This document shows, one piece after another, positions 25,211-34,028 of a stretch of 43,607 nt of DNA (the stretch's first letter is position 1; each line of letters starts with the position of its first letter). Where the stretch lies: contig MHHQ01000013.1 of assembly GCA_001817065.1 (NCBI GenBank), forward strand, positions 24,410-68,016, read 5' to 3'. This stretch comes from Candidatus Andersenbacteria bacterium RIFCSPHIGHO2_02_FULL_46_16. Its GTDB lineage: Bacteria > Patescibacteriota > Andersenbacteria > UBA10190. The notes under the pieces are model-generated. The model was given only the letters and a program-made list of their open reading frames with translations. It searched no databases and was not told the origin of the DNA. A program made the position numbers and the translations under genes.

Positions 25211-25368
25211 GTCACATTATGAAATGCCACTCTTAAATAAACGGGTGGCGGCGCGGGGGACCCCCACCGAGCGCCTGCAGGCTGCCCGCCTGGCAGGCCG
25301 AAGCCGTCGGGTGGGGGTGCAGCGCCGACAGGGCCCGTCACTATATTTGTGGCATTTCATAATGTGAC
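25211..25368. mobile_element. 158-bp MITE-like palindromic element between mreD and mrdA
   Basis: A perfect 20-bp inverted repeat, GTCACATTATGAAATGCCAC (25211-25230) and its complement (25349-25368), bounds a very GC-rich centre. The centre is itself imperfectly palindromic (GACCCCCACCGA / TCGGGTGGGGGT). AT-rich ends with a GC-rich core differ sharply from the flanks. No clear target duplication is seen. Its right end encodes the last residues and stop of mreD. A non-autonomous element or a large structured spacer both fit. Confidence 0.65.
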
Positions 25369-25796
25369 TTCCATATAATAGTTAGAAAAGAGGTTATTAT
25401 CGTTATTAACATCATTGGTCCTACCACCGTCCAGGGTATCACCGCCACGTTTCGCATACTAATAATCTCTGGTAGAAAAAGTGTTACAGTTTGCATTATT
25501 ATAGTGAGACTTAATATTCCCACCAAAGCTGCGCTCACATCTACCTGACCCCGCCAAACTTTTTTTACCAGGTAGGGCAAAAAAACTACTAAACTAGCTA
25601 GTCCAGGCAGTGATACTGAAAAAAGTTCGGTATAAACAGCCAAGACCGCTAGGTAAACCAACGGACCATTGACCGAATAAGTTAAAACAATTGGCAGAAA
25701 GATGATTAACGGCAATAACCAGACAACTTTACTCACCAGCATACTCAAGCCTACTAATACGACAACATATATTATTTCTCGTGCCGCTTCTTTCAT
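25341..25796 (-). CDS. mreD: Rod shape-determining protein MreD
   Basis: The 151 residues form about five hydrophobic helices and little else (EIIYVVVLVGLSMLV, WLLPLIIFLPIVLTY, and onward), typical of MreD. Sequence identity in this family is always low. The call rests mainly on position, between mreC (4-bp overlap) and mrdA. MreD is a membrane partner of MreC in the elongation complex. The C-terminus is odd: after TIIWK the residues SHYEMPQI and the TAG are encoded by the inverted repeat of the palindromic element. The original end of the protein was therefore replaced. Confidence 0.75.
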   Translation of the reverse strand: MKEAAREIIYVVVLVGLSMLVSKVVWLLPLIIFLPIVLTYSVNGPLVYLAVLAVYTELFSVSLPGLASLVVFLPYLVKKVWRGQVDVSAALVGILSLTIIMQTVTLFLPEIISMRNVAVIPWTVVGPMMLITIITSFLTIIWKSHYEMPQI

Positions 25797-26548
25797 GGCG
25801 CCACCAACACAGTTACCGCCTTCAGCTCGGACGTATCATAGGATAACTGTAGACGTGCTCGTTGGTACGGATCATGTTGCTCATCTTTCGATTCACGAAT
25901 ATGTCCCACTAATAAACCATACGGGACCAATCCTTCCTGCGCTGCGGTCACGACCTCCTGTCCTGGGTGTAGTGCGACGTCCCTCGGAATGGTTATCATC
26001 TCTACACTCGTATAAGACTTGCCCTGCACTAACCCCTTGCCCATTGTTTCATCAGCTAATACCTCAGCCGGGAACGTAGACTGCGGACTTGATAGCAGCT
26101 GCAGCACCGCTGTCTTTTCGAATAGCTGGCTGATAAATCCCACCACTAGAGAACTTTGTATAACCGCGGGAGACCCTAAAACCAATCCATCTTGTGCTCC
26201 TCGATTTATAATCAGCTGGGAGTGATACGTATCTATCGGTTGCGCTGCCACTCGGGCAGGAACTTCTCTAAAGCCTTCCCGGTCCGTGGACCCCAGCTGT
26301 TTTATTATGGCTTGATAATCGCGACACTCAGCTTTTAACCGTGCATTTTCAGCTACTAATGTTCCCATTTGTTCCGCTACGTTATTCGGCACGGTCAACG
26401 GTCCAATTTGCCATATCCTCCCAATTACACTCACCCAACTGCCCCACGTAAGATTGCGGGCTGTTGTCATTAGTGGCGTTTGCAGCCACAATAACCCCAA
26501 AACAATCACTACCAATATGACGAGATAAACCTTGCTTCGTTTAGTCAT
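25793..26548 (-). CDS. mreC: Rod shape-determining protein MreC
   Basis: The 251 residues begin with a membrane anchor (VYLVILVVIVLGLLWLQ, about 6-22), then a coiled coil (NVAEQMGTLVAENARLKAECRDYQAII, about 58-85). The beta-rich MreC core follows, with INRGAQDGLVLGSPAV and GQEVVTAAQEGLVPYGLLVGHI, the usual conserved Gly-rich turns. It links the MreB filament and MreD to PBP2 on the outside of the membrane. It overlaps mreD by 4 bp. AAGGGG precedes the ATG at close spacing, one of the clearer ribosome sites in this window. A promoter candidate lies just upstream. Confidence 0.9.
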   Translation of the reverse strand: MTKRSKVYLVILVVIVLGLLWLQTPLMTTARNLTWGSWVSVIGRIWQIGPLTVPNNVAEQMGTLVAENARLKAECRDYQAIIKQLGSTDREGFREVPARVAAQPIDTYHSQLIINRGAQDGLVLGSPAVIQSSLVVGFISQLFEKTAVLQLLSSPQSTFPAEVLADETMGKGLVQGKSYTSVEMITIPRDVALHPGQEVVTAAQEGLVPYGLLVGHIRESKDEQHDPYQRARLQLSYDTSELKAVTVLVAP

Positions 26549-26581
26549 ACCCCTTATCTTATCCCTAATCGTATAGAGTGT

Positions 26582-26610
26582 TTAATACCCTTTTTGTGGA
26601 CTTGTCCCAA
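26582..26610 (-). promoter_or_regulatory. Candidate promoter of mreC-mreD
   Basis: Minus-strand TTGGGA (26605-26610), 17 bp, TATTAA (26582-26587), about 27 nt upstream of the predicted mRNA start region for mreC. It lies in a 209-bp gap after mreB, suggesting mreC is not simply read through from mreB. Confidence 0.45.
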
Positions 26611-26757
26611 GTTTCACCTTCCCGAATTAACACGAGAGCATCCTGTGCACGTCTGAATGATTACTGGACATTCCTCAACCTACTTTTAATCAATCGATAT
26701 TAAACCCTTCACGTCAACGATACACTTAATCAGCTACGATTAATAAATCTTAGTACT

Positions 26758-27816
26758 TTATTTTAATTGCACGTCATGTACGCTGGGCAATAACATTTCT
26801 TGTACCGCCTCTAAATCTTCTAGCACAATTCCCGTCCCGCGCACCACACTCGTTAGCGGATCATCCGTCAATTTTGTCTTTATCTGCGTGGCTTGCCGGA
26901 TTACTTGGTCCAGCCCCCTGATTAAACTGCCGCCGCCTGCAAGCATAATGCCTTGTTCAATAATATCTGATATTAACTCTGGCGGAGTTTCCTCCACTGT
27001 ATTCCTTACCGCCGACACTATGGCTGTGATGGAGCGTTGTAAGGCTTCCCTCACCTGCGTGTCGCTTAGCATCACTTCTTTCGGCAAGCCAGTTACTAAG
27101 TCTCGTCCTCTGATTGGTGTTTCCAGTGGACTGGCCAGTTCTACCACCGAACCAATGCGAATTTTTACTTCTTCTGCAGATCTTTCACCTACCAGCATAT
27201 TAAAATTATCGCGGGCATATTGCACAATATTTTCATTCATTTCATCACCTGCCACTCTAATCGTTCGGCTCACCACGATCCCCCCTAACGAAATAACAGC
27301 CACTTCTGTGGTACCGCCGCCAATATCGACTATCATGTTTCCTGTTGCCTCGTGGACCGGCATGCGTGATCCTATCGCCGATGCCATAGACTCCTCAATC
27401 AAATACACATTGCGTGCCCCTGCTCGTAAACATGCTTCCTCAACGGCGCGCCGCTCCACTTCAGTAACAGAAGAAGGAATGCCGATCACCACTCGCGGTC
27501 GCGGTAAAATATGAAAACCTTCTTGATGTACTTTCTGAATAAAGTATCGCAACATCTGCTCGGTTACCTCAAAGTCTGATATTACCCCATCCCGCAGTGG
27601 CCGCACCGCCACAATGTGCGCCGGTGTTTTGCCCACCATTCGCTGCGCATCACGGCCAATCGCGAGCACATCGCCAGTTCTTTTATTGATCGCCACGACG
27701 GAGGGTTCATTGATCACTATTCCGCGCCCCCGTACATAAACCAGCGTATTAGCTGTTCCTAAGTCGATTCCAATGTCCTGCGAAAAGGCACCGAAAATTT
27801 TATCGGTAATCCTCAT
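26758..27816 (-). CDS. mreB: Actin-like MreB (copy 1)
   Basis: The 352 residues show the MreB nucleotide-binding motifs: DIGIDLGTANTLVYVRGRGIV (phosphate 1, about 15-35), MIVDIGGGTTEVAVISLGGIV (phosphate 2, about 160) and GIMLAGGGSLIRGLD (adenosine, about 290). There is an N-terminal lead MRITDKIFGAFSQ that can act as an amphipathic membrane tether. MreB polymerises under the membrane and positions wall synthesis. Its ATG overlaps the stop of proS by one base (TAATG), and mreC-mreD-mrdA follow downstream. A second, shorter MreB lies at 39161-40171. Confidence 0.97.
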   Translation of the reverse strand: MRITDKIFGAFSQDIGIDLGTANTLVYVRGRGIVINEPSVVAINKRTGDVLAIGRDAQRMVGKTPAHIVAVRPLRDGVISDFEVTEQMLRYFIQKVHQEGFHILPRPRVVIGIPSSVTEVERRAVEEACLRAGARNVYLIEESMASAIGSRMPVHEATGNMIVDIGGGTTEVAVISLGGIVVSRTIRVAGDEMNENIVQYARDNFNMLVGERSAEEVKIRIGSVVELASPLETPIRGRDLVTGLPKEVMLSDTQVREALQRSITAIVSAVRNTVEETPPELISDIIEQGIMLAGGGSLIRGLDQVIRQATQIKTKLTDDPLTSVVRGTGIVLEDLEAVQEMLLPSVHDVQLK

Positions 27817-29057
27817 TATTTATTTACCTGCCCTACCAGTTCTTCCAGATTTATTAATTTCGTCTCCGTTGCCTTCCTCTGTTTCACTTCGACTTGCTCG
27901 CCTGTTTTTTTAGAAACAACCACGCGCCACGGAATGCCAATTAAGTCGGCTTCTGCCAATTTCTTACCCGCCGAAACCCCTGACCGATCATCCCATAATA
28001 CCTCTATCTCATTTTCTTCTAGTTGCTGTAGGACGCGTTCTCCTTGGGTGACCGTACCTTTGTTGTCCATATTTAAAACCACTCCATGAATTTGGAATGG
28101 CGCCACCTGGGCTGGCCATATAATCCCATTTTCATCATTAAACTTCTCGACTAAAACTCCCATCACCCGCGACGACCCAATCCCATAAGAAGCCATCACC
28201 ACCGGTTGCTGCTTGCCTTGTTGGTCAGTGTATGTATACCCTACTGCCTCCGAATATTTTGTCCCGAGCGGGAAAATATTACCTACCTCACATGTCCGGC
28301 TGGCGCAAAAATTAGCTTTATCCACTTCTTGATCGACAATCTCTTTATTATAGGCTTTATGTGCTTGCTTATCGATGTATACAGTGTCCTCGCCGCTCTC
28401 GCATATTGTTTGGAATTCATGCGAAAAATTAGCGGTAAAATCCCCCCCGGTCGCTTGCGTAATAAATGTATCTGCGCCAATGCCTAAGCGATCAAAGATC
28501 TTTACGTACACTGACTTAACTTTCTCGTAAAAATCTAGCATGTCTTCTTCTGTCGCATGAAAGCTATATAAATCCTTCATGCGAAATTCGCGGCCGCGTA
28601 GCAGTCCAGATTTTGGCCTTTCTTCATTCCTGAACTTTGTCTGGATTTGATACACAGCAAACGGCAAGTCTTTGTAGCTAGTTTTAATTTTTTGGGCGAT
28701 CGGCGTAATTATCTCTTCGTGGCTTGGGTTGATAATATAAGACGCATTATTTTTCTTTATTGATGCCTCGTTAGCGCCACTGGCCATAAACAGAATATCG
28801 ATATCCTGTCGTCCAGTTTGTTGCCATAATTGACGGGGCGCCAAAGCTGGCATCAGCATCTCCGTGCCCACTTTATCCATTTCTTCTCGGATGATGTTCT
28901 CTATTTTATTAAGCACTCGCCAGCCTAATGGCAGGTAGGTGTATACTCCAGCCATGGTTCGTTCAATAAAACCGCCTTTTTGCAGCAATGTCGCATTAAC
29001 AGAATCGAACTCATGAGCCTCTTTGTTTGTCTTTATCATTAATGATGAGTATCGCAT
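27816..29057 (-). CDS. proS: Prolyl-tRNA synthetase lacking the editing insertion
   Basis: The 413 residues have the bacterial ProRS core: GFIERTMAGVYTYLPLGWRVLNKIENIIREEMDKVG (motif 1), YQIQTKFRNEERPKSGLLRGREFRMKDLYSF (motif 2) and MASYGIGSSRVMGVLVEKF (motif 3). The HGTP anticodon-binding domain follows (about 315-405, IHGVVLNMDNKGTVTQGE). Bacterial ProRS is usually about 570 residues, with an INS editing domain of about 180 residues between motifs 2 and 3. Here that gap is short, so INS is missing. Such enzymes cannot clear Ala-tRNA-Pro in cis. It lies 9 bp after rseP and overlaps mreB by one base. Confidence 0.95.
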   Translation of the reverse strand: MRYSSLMIKTNKEAHEFDSVNATLLQKGGFIERTMAGVYTYLPLGWRVLNKIENIIREEMDKVGTEMLMPALAPRQLWQQTGRQDIDILFMASGANEASIKKNNASYIINPSHEEIITPIAQKIKTSYKDLPFAVYQIQTKFRNEERPKSGLLRGREFRMKDLYSFHATEEDMLDFYEKVKSVYVKIFDRLGIGADTFITQATGGDFTANFSHEFQTICESGEDTVYIDKQAHKAYNKEIVDQEVDKANFCASRTCEVGNIFPLGTKYSEAVGYTYTDQQGKQQPVVMASYGIGSSRVMGVLVEKFNDENGIIWPAQVAPFQIHGVVLNMDNKGTVTQGERVLQQLEENEIEVLWDDRSGVSAGKKLAEADLIGIPWRVVVSKKTGEQVEVKQRKATETKLINLEELVGQVNK

Positions 29058-29066
29058 GATGTTGTC

Positions 29067-30143
29067 TTATAAATAACGGCTAATATCACGGAAGGTAATT
29101 AAAATCATTAAAATTATTAACAGCCCAAAACCAGTCATGTGGCTGATGTACTCAATCTTTGCCGGTACTTTTCTCCGGAAGATGGCTTCTAATATCACAA
29201 ACAAAATGCGGCCTCCATCTAGTGCCGGAATAGGCAAAATATTTATTATTGCCAAATTCATACTGATAAAAGCAGCAAACTCTAGTATATAACTAAGCCC
29301 GAGATTAGTCATTTCGTTTGTGTATACTGCGATACCTATGGGACCTGCCACAGCTTCGCTTACACCTCGTTGAGCGATCAACCGGCCCAGCACTTTGGTA
29401 AATTCCGTTCCAATCATCCATCCCGCCGAAGCCGTGCGTGTCACGCCATACCAAGGTGCTTTCCACCAGCTGATGTGCTCCAAACCGGTCATTTGTAGTG
29501 TAATACCGAGTGGCCCTTCCCCTGGCGCTATCTCAACCCGCGGTACAGCGGCGATCACAATATGGCTTCCCTGTCTTTCTACTTCCAGGTCTACTTTCTG
29601 ACCAGCACTTTCTTTAACGACTTGTTGTACTTGTTCAATCGTCGGATCAATTACTGAATCAATTCGTACAATCCTGTCTAATGCCTTGAGTCCTGCCTCC
29701 ATGGCCGGAGTGCCCTCATCGACACCGACGATAAAAGTACGTCTGTCTTGCACCTGATTATAATTAACATCAGTTACTAGAGTTGGCACCCCAACTAAAC
29801 CTTGCCAAGTGAGCAATACCACGGCCAGTACTATATTCATCGCCACACCAGCCGCTAGGATAGTGAGCCGCCACGGAATGCTTTTGCTGGCAAAGCTGGT
29901 TGGTCCAGGATTCACATCCTGATCGTCTTCACCTTCAATTTTAACGTAGCCCCCAATAGGCAGTAAGTTAAAAGTAAACAGCGTTCCCCCGCGCTTGATT
30001 GACCACAACCGGGGTGGAAAACCGAACGCAAACTCCTCCACGCGGCACCCGGCTCGTTTGGCGACAATAAAATGCCCTAATTCATGCACCAAAACTAGTA
30101 CTAGCAGCATCACCACGAAGACGATAATTGTTATCAATAACAT
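29067..30143 (-). CDS. rseP: Site-2 protease RseP (M50 metalloprotease)
   Basis: The 358-residue membrane protease has the zinc motif HELGH in VLVLVHELGHFIVAKRAG (about 20) and the third metal ligand in NILPIPALDGGRILF (about 305). A PDZ domain in the middle (about 120-190) contains VDEGTPAMEAGLKALDRIVRID. Four hydrophobic segments match the family. FPPRLWSIKRGGTLFTFNLLPIGGYVKIEGE is a further conserved block. It cuts transmembrane segments of anti-sigma factors or signal-peptide remnants within the membrane; its client here is unknown. It sits between frr and proS in a minus-strand run that includes secDF. Confidence 0.95.
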   Translation of the reverse strand: MLLITIIVFVVMLLVLVLVHELGHFIVAKRAGCRVEEFAFGFPPRLWSIKRGGTLFTFNLLPIGGYVKIEGEDDQDVNPGPTSFASKSIPWRLTILAAGVAMNIVLAVVLLTWQGLVGVPTLVTDVNYNQVQDRRTFIVGVDEGTPAMEAGLKALDRIVRIDSVIDPTIEQVQQVVKESAGQKVDLEVERQGSHIVIAAVPRVEIAPGEGPLGITLQMTGLEHISWWKAPWYGVTRTASAGWMIGTEFTKVLGRLIAQRGVSEAVAGPIGIAVYTNEMTNLGLSYILEFAAFISMNLAIINILPIPALDGGRILFVILEAIFRRKVPAKIEYISHMTGFGLLIILMILITFRDISRYL

Positions 30144-30231
30144 AAATTATTCTTAATTATTCTATTCTAACCTTACTAGCCTAAGTTAGATATACAACTA
30201 TCAATGCGCCAGTCTGCGCCCCCATGCAATG

Positions 30232-30792
30232 CTATAAAGTTATAATTTCTTTTTCCTTCTTTTGCGCCAGATCTTCTAAGTGCTGATTCGCTCGATCAAT
30301 CATATCATCCAACTCCTTTTTTCCTTCATAGAAATTGTCTTCTGTTAAAACGCCCTTTTCTTTATCGTCCTTAATCTTCTTAAGCTCCTCATCGCGTGCT
30401 TGCCGAAGCCGGACCCTAGCTTCCTCTGTTTTATGGTTTAATTGTTTAACTGTGCGCTCTCGCCCCTCTTCGGTTAGCGAGGGAAAGACGATCCTTATAA
30501 TTTCTCCGTCGACGATAGGCATCACGCCGAGTTGCGCCTCTGTTAAAGCCCGCTCGATTGCCGCGACGACCCCTTTGTCCCACGGGGCAATCACTAAGGT
30601 TCTCGCGTCGGTATTATTTATTGAAGCTAGTCCATTGAGCGGCGTCATTGCCCCATAATGCTCTATATTAACATGCGCCACCATTTCCGGCGTAACACGG
30701 CCAGTCCTAATATGACTAATTTCTCGCTGGAACCATTCCATTGTTTCCTGCTCTTGTTGATCAAATGCGTCTAAATTTTCCTTTAGTGACAT
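30232..30792 (-). CDS. frr: Ribosome recycling factor
   Basis: The 186 residues have the RRF pattern: a three-helix bundle arm with IRTGRVTPEMVAHVNIEHYGAMTPLNGLASINNTDARTLVIAPWDKG (domain I/II junction). FPSLTEEGRERTVKQLNHKTEEARVRLRQARDEELKKIKDDKEKG is the long C-terminal helix pair. It splits post-termination ribosomes together with EF-G. Length is usual (185). It lies 51 bp after the holB-like gene and 88 bp before rseP. No clear Shine-Dalgarno is present. Confidence 0.97.
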   Translation of the reverse strand: MSLKENLDAFDQQEQETMEWFQREISHIRTGRVTPEMVAHVNIEHYGAMTPLNGLASINNTDARTLVIAPWDKGVVAAIERALTEAQLGVMPIVDGEIIRIVFPSLTEEGRERTVKQLNHKTEEARVRLRQARDEELKKIKDDKEKGVLTEDNFYEGKKELDDMIDRANQHLEDLAQKKEKEIITL

Positions 30793-30843
30793 AAAGTACT
30801 TAAATGTTAATTATCAATTATATTCTTAATTATAATACAAATT

Positions 30844-31530
30844 TTATTTTTTCCTCGCTGTTAAATGAGCTAATAATACCTCTTTAGCCATTTTTTCATT
30901 GCCACCCTTCTCCTTAATGCGGTAATAGTCCACTAACCTTAATAACAATAATTTTAACTCTCGGCTAGGCCCTTTAGCGTTTAGCTCGTCCGCTAGACTT
31001 TTGGCAATACTTCCTATACGCTCCTCGTCTATATCGTCCGCAATATTTAAACTCATCACTTCTTGCCCCTGCCGCGTAACATTCTTTGCCTCTTCCAGCT
31101 GCGATGCCTCTTCGTTTACGGTTAACCGCCGACACCTTGACCTGATAGTAATCAGTAACCGCCCAGGCCACTTGCTGGTTAATATATAACGGGCATAATC
31201 AGGGGCTTCTTCCAGTGTCTTTAATAACGCGCTGGCCGCGGTCTGGCTAAGACAATGTGCTCGTTTGATATACAATATGTGCCGTTGTTTAATTGGCTTT
31301 AATCTAGCTCCCGCAATAAACGACCTGACTTGCTTAATCGAAATATTACACTTCTCTGTGACTAGCGTCTCTATATCGCCGGTGGAGATGAGTTGATCTG
31401 CTACTGCCCTAGCTATCGCCTCCTCTACTAGTTGGTCCAGCGCTTGCTCCTCCTGCCCCACTATCAATAGCGGTGTTTGTGCACCGTCAGCTCTTAGCCA
31501 CAGATCAAGTTGTTGCCGGCCCTCACTCAT
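30844..31530 (-). CDS. holB: DNA polymerase III delta-prime-like clamp-loader subunit, short
   Basis: The 228-residue protein keeps the AAA+ core features of delta-prime: ILYIKRAHCLSQTAASALLKTLEEAPDYARYILTSKWPGRLLITIRSRCRRL. This matches the Walker B/sensor 1 region and the SRC motif that acts as Arg finger for the neighbouring gamma subunit. The N-terminal part (LLIVGQEEQALDQLVEEAI) has no GxxGxGKT loop, as expected for a non-ATPase subunit. At 228 against about 330 residues, the C-terminal collar domain is shortened. It would load the sliding clamp with DnaX (13662-15140) and delta. It lies 24 bp after secF. Confidence 0.8.
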   Translation of the reverse strand: MSEGRQQLDLWLRADGAQTPLLIVGQEEQALDQLVEEAIARAVADQLISTGDIETLVTEKCNISIKQVRSFIAGARLKPIKQRHILYIKRAHCLSQTAASALLKTLEEAPDYARYILTSKWPGRLLITIRSRCRRLTVNEEASQLEEAKNVTRQGQEVMSLNIADDIDEERIGSIAKSLADELNAKGPSRELKLLLLRLVDYYRIKEKGGNEKMAKEVLLAHLTARKK

Positions 31531-31554
31531 GTCTAGTAAATTCCCTCATTACTA

Positions 31555-32424
31555 CTATTTGCCAAATTTTGCTAAATAAAACAAGATCGGTGGGGCAACA
31601 AATATTGAAGAATAAGTGCCCACAATTGTCCCAGCAATTAAAGCCACAATAAACCACTTAATAGTTACCCCGCCTATCGCCAAGAGTACAAACAATACCA
31701 GCAAGGTTGCCCACCCCGTGTTTAATGATCGGGTCAGACTTTTTGTATTTGCGCGGTCTAACACTGTTAACAAATCATCACCACGGCTAGCTAGCCATTC
31801 AGTTTTGAAGCGATTGAAGATAACGATGGTGTCATTTACCGAATAACCCAAGATGGCTAATATTGCCGTAATAAACATAGTATCAATTGGCACCCCATAA
31901 AGTCGGCCCAGCACCACAAACAAAGCGAGGACAAAGAGTAGGTCATGTACCGAGGCATAGACGGCAGCCAAGCCCAGTTTCCAGGGCGCCACGAAACCTG
32001 ACACTTGTCGGAAAGTGTAAGCCAGATAAACAATCAACATTATCACCGCTAAAGATAGCGCAATCACCGACTTGCGCCTTAACTCAGCGCCAATTGTCGG
32101 TCCGATTGATTCAAACCGCAGTTCCTCTTTCAGGAGATTTTCTCGATTTAAAACACTAATAATAGCTGAATGCTGTTCTTCCGTCAGCGGTTCTGCCTTA
32201 ATAATGATCCGGTTATCTTTGCTGGCTTGTACCGATAAACTAATGTTTGTTTCATTTAACAAAGCGCGCGTTGTTTCTACGTTAGCATTGTTTGTATCCA
32301 GCTCCATTAAAGATCCGCCCGTAAAATCAATCCCCCATGTTGGCTTAATTATTATCACAATCGCTGCCGCAACAATAATTGTTACCAGCGGTAATACGAA
32401 CCATACTTTAATATGTTTAATCAT
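31555..32424 (-). CDS. secF: Protein translocase accessory subunit SecF
   Basis: The 289 residues have six membrane segments with a large outer loop between the first two. Conserved blocks are GIDFTGGSLMELD (about 30-42), SIGPTIGAELRRKSVIALSLAVIMLIVYLAYTFR (about 105-140) and ILGYSVNDTIVIFNRFKTEW (about 190-210), with the proton-path Asp in SVNDT. With SecD it uses the proton gradient to pull proteins out after SecYEG crossing. It overlaps secD by 4 bp (ATGA), giving coupled translation. Confidence 0.97.
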   Translation of the reverse strand: MIKHIKVWFVLPLVTIIVAAAIVIIIKPTWGIDFTGGSLMELDTNNANVETTRALLNETNISLSVQASKDNRIIIKAEPLTEEQHSAIISVLNRENLLKEELRFESIGPTIGAELRRKSVIALSLAVIMLIVYLAYTFRQVSGFVAPWKLGLAAVYASVHDLLFVLALFVVLGRLYGVPIDTMFITAILAILGYSVNDTIVIFNRFKTEWLASRGDDLLTVLDRANTKSLTRSLNTGWATLLVLFVLLAIGGVTIKWFIVALIAGTIVGTYSSIFVAPPILFYLAKFGK

Positions 32425-33764
32425 GATAACGGCTTTATATTTTTAACCGCTAAGAATAACCTGCGGTGTGTTACACGATAAGAGGTTAACCAAGTCAGAA
32501 AAACTCTCGTCACGGTGATTGCCGTAAACATCGATAAAATGATACCGATGCCATAAGTCAAGGCAAATCCGCGTACAATAGAAGTTCCCATGGCGTACAA
32601 AATAACAGCGGTGAGCAAGCTTGACAAATTTGATGCCTTAATCGAATCCCACGCTTCCTTAAATCCATCCTCCAGTGCATATGGTACAGTGCGGCCTGCT
32701 TTTAAATTTTCCTTGAAACGTTCAAAGATCAGCACGTTAGCATCCACAGCCATGCCTATAGTAATTATGAAACCGGCTACTCCTGCTAGAGTCATGGTGA
32801 TTGGAACGAGCTTAATTAAAGCCAAAAAGAGCGCTGCGTATATTAACAGCGCTAAAGTTGCCACCAGTCCCGGTAAGCGGTAATAGCCAATCATCCAAAT
32901 AGCAATCAATATCAAACCTATCACACCGGCCTTGATGCTTCGCTGGGCTGATTCTTGCCCTAATGAAGGACCGATTGTCTGTTGGCCGATCAGTTCGATC
33001 GGTACGGGCAATGCCCCGGCATTTAATCGGCGCGATAATTCTTTTGCCTCGTTCAAACTAAATCCGCCGGAAATTACTGCTTGGCCATTCGTAATTTCCG
33101 CCTGCACTACCGGTGCGCTGATCGGCACTTGGTCTAAATATATCGCAATTCTTTTTCCCATGTTCTCCTTAGTCAATTTGGCGAATAACTCTGTGCCTGC
33201 CCCATCAAATTCTAGATTAACCTGCGGCTGCCCTCCGACCGAATCAAACGACACAGACGAACGCTTTAAATTTTTTCCGGTCAGCTCCGTTCTCTCAAAT
33301 ACCGGTCCCGTTAAAGTGGAAGGATCGTCCACGTTAAATTGTTGCAAGGCCTCATCGGTGCCCACTTCCCGTCTAAAGTCCAGTTGGGGTGTCGCGCCAA
33401 TCATCTGAATAGCGGTATTGGGATCATGCACGCCCGCTAGTTCGACAGTCACCCGATATTCATTACCTACCTGGTTTGTTCTTATCTCTGGCTCCGCTAT
33501 CCCAAAAGCATTTATCCGCCTTTCAATCACATCTCGTACGCCAGCAATAGCTTCCTTAGCATCGTTCGAAGCAATACCTTCCAAGTCCGCCCGATAAATA
33601 AGATAAGCTCCCCCCTGTAGGTCTAAACCTAGTTTCACGGTCAGATCGCGTTCCAGTTGTCCAATTTTTAGTCGGGGATGTAAGGGGCTATCTATCCATA
33701 CAGCCACAGCCAACAATAACATTATTGCTCCCATGGCTACCCATCTTTTATTTTTTTGCTTCAT
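32421..33764 (-). CDS. secD: Protein translocase accessory subunit SecD
   Basis: The 447-residue protein has an N-terminal membrane anchor, a large P1 outer domain (DLTVKLGLDLQGGAYLIYRADLE, about 40-62; ERRINAFGIAEPEIR; QLDFRREVG) and five further membrane segments. The RND-type block is AGFIITIGMAVDANVLIFERFKENLKAGR, with the conserved Asp in VDANV. E. coli SecD is longer (615), but shorter forms are usual elsewhere. It is the first gene of the secD-secF-holB-frr-rseP-proS-mreB run. AAGG precedes the ATG. The 264 bp upstream contain no convincing promoter. Confidence 0.97.
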   Translation of the reverse strand: MKQKNKRWVAMGAIMLLLAVAVWIDSPLHPRLKIGQLERDLTVKLGLDLQGGAYLIYRADLEGIASNDAKEAIAGVRDVIERRINAFGIAEPEIRTNQVGNEYRVTVELAGVHDPNTAIQMIGATPQLDFRREVGTDEALQQFNVDDPSTLTGPVFERTELTGKNLKRSSVSFDSVGGQPQVNLEFDGAGTELFAKLTKENMGKRIAIYLDQVPISAPVVQAEITNGQAVISGGFSLNEAKELSRRLNAGALPVPIELIGQQTIGPSLGQESAQRSIKAGVIGLILIAIWMIGYYRLPGLVATLALLIYAALFLALIKLVPITMTLAGVAGFIITIGMAVDANVLIFERFKENLKAGRTVPYALEDGFKEAWDSIKASNLSSLLTAVILYAMGTSIVRGFALTYGIGIILSMFTAITVTRVFLTWLTSYRVTHRRLFLAVKNIKPLS

Positions 33765-34028
33765 AGTCCTTATATATGTTTATAGCTGGGTCTCTCTCTT
33801 TTGGGAAGTAGCTTCTTTAGGCCATTACTTAGTGACAGCGCAGTCAGCTACATGACCAATGACTTTTCCTTCGGTTTCTTCCCACACTCTTTCTTGCTAG
33901 CAATATGTAAAATTGTTTCCCGACCTCAAGGCTGATGATTTCTAGTATGTTGTCTCTGATGAGCTTGTTGTGATTCCTAATTAATTATCGTCGGCACTCT
34001 TCGTGCTTCATATAGTGCTTTTTGACCC

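Noticed and set aside
33765-34028. Gap upstream of secD
   Set aside because: No promoter with both good -35 and -10 at normal spacing, no hairpin worth naming and no ORF; left without a feature.
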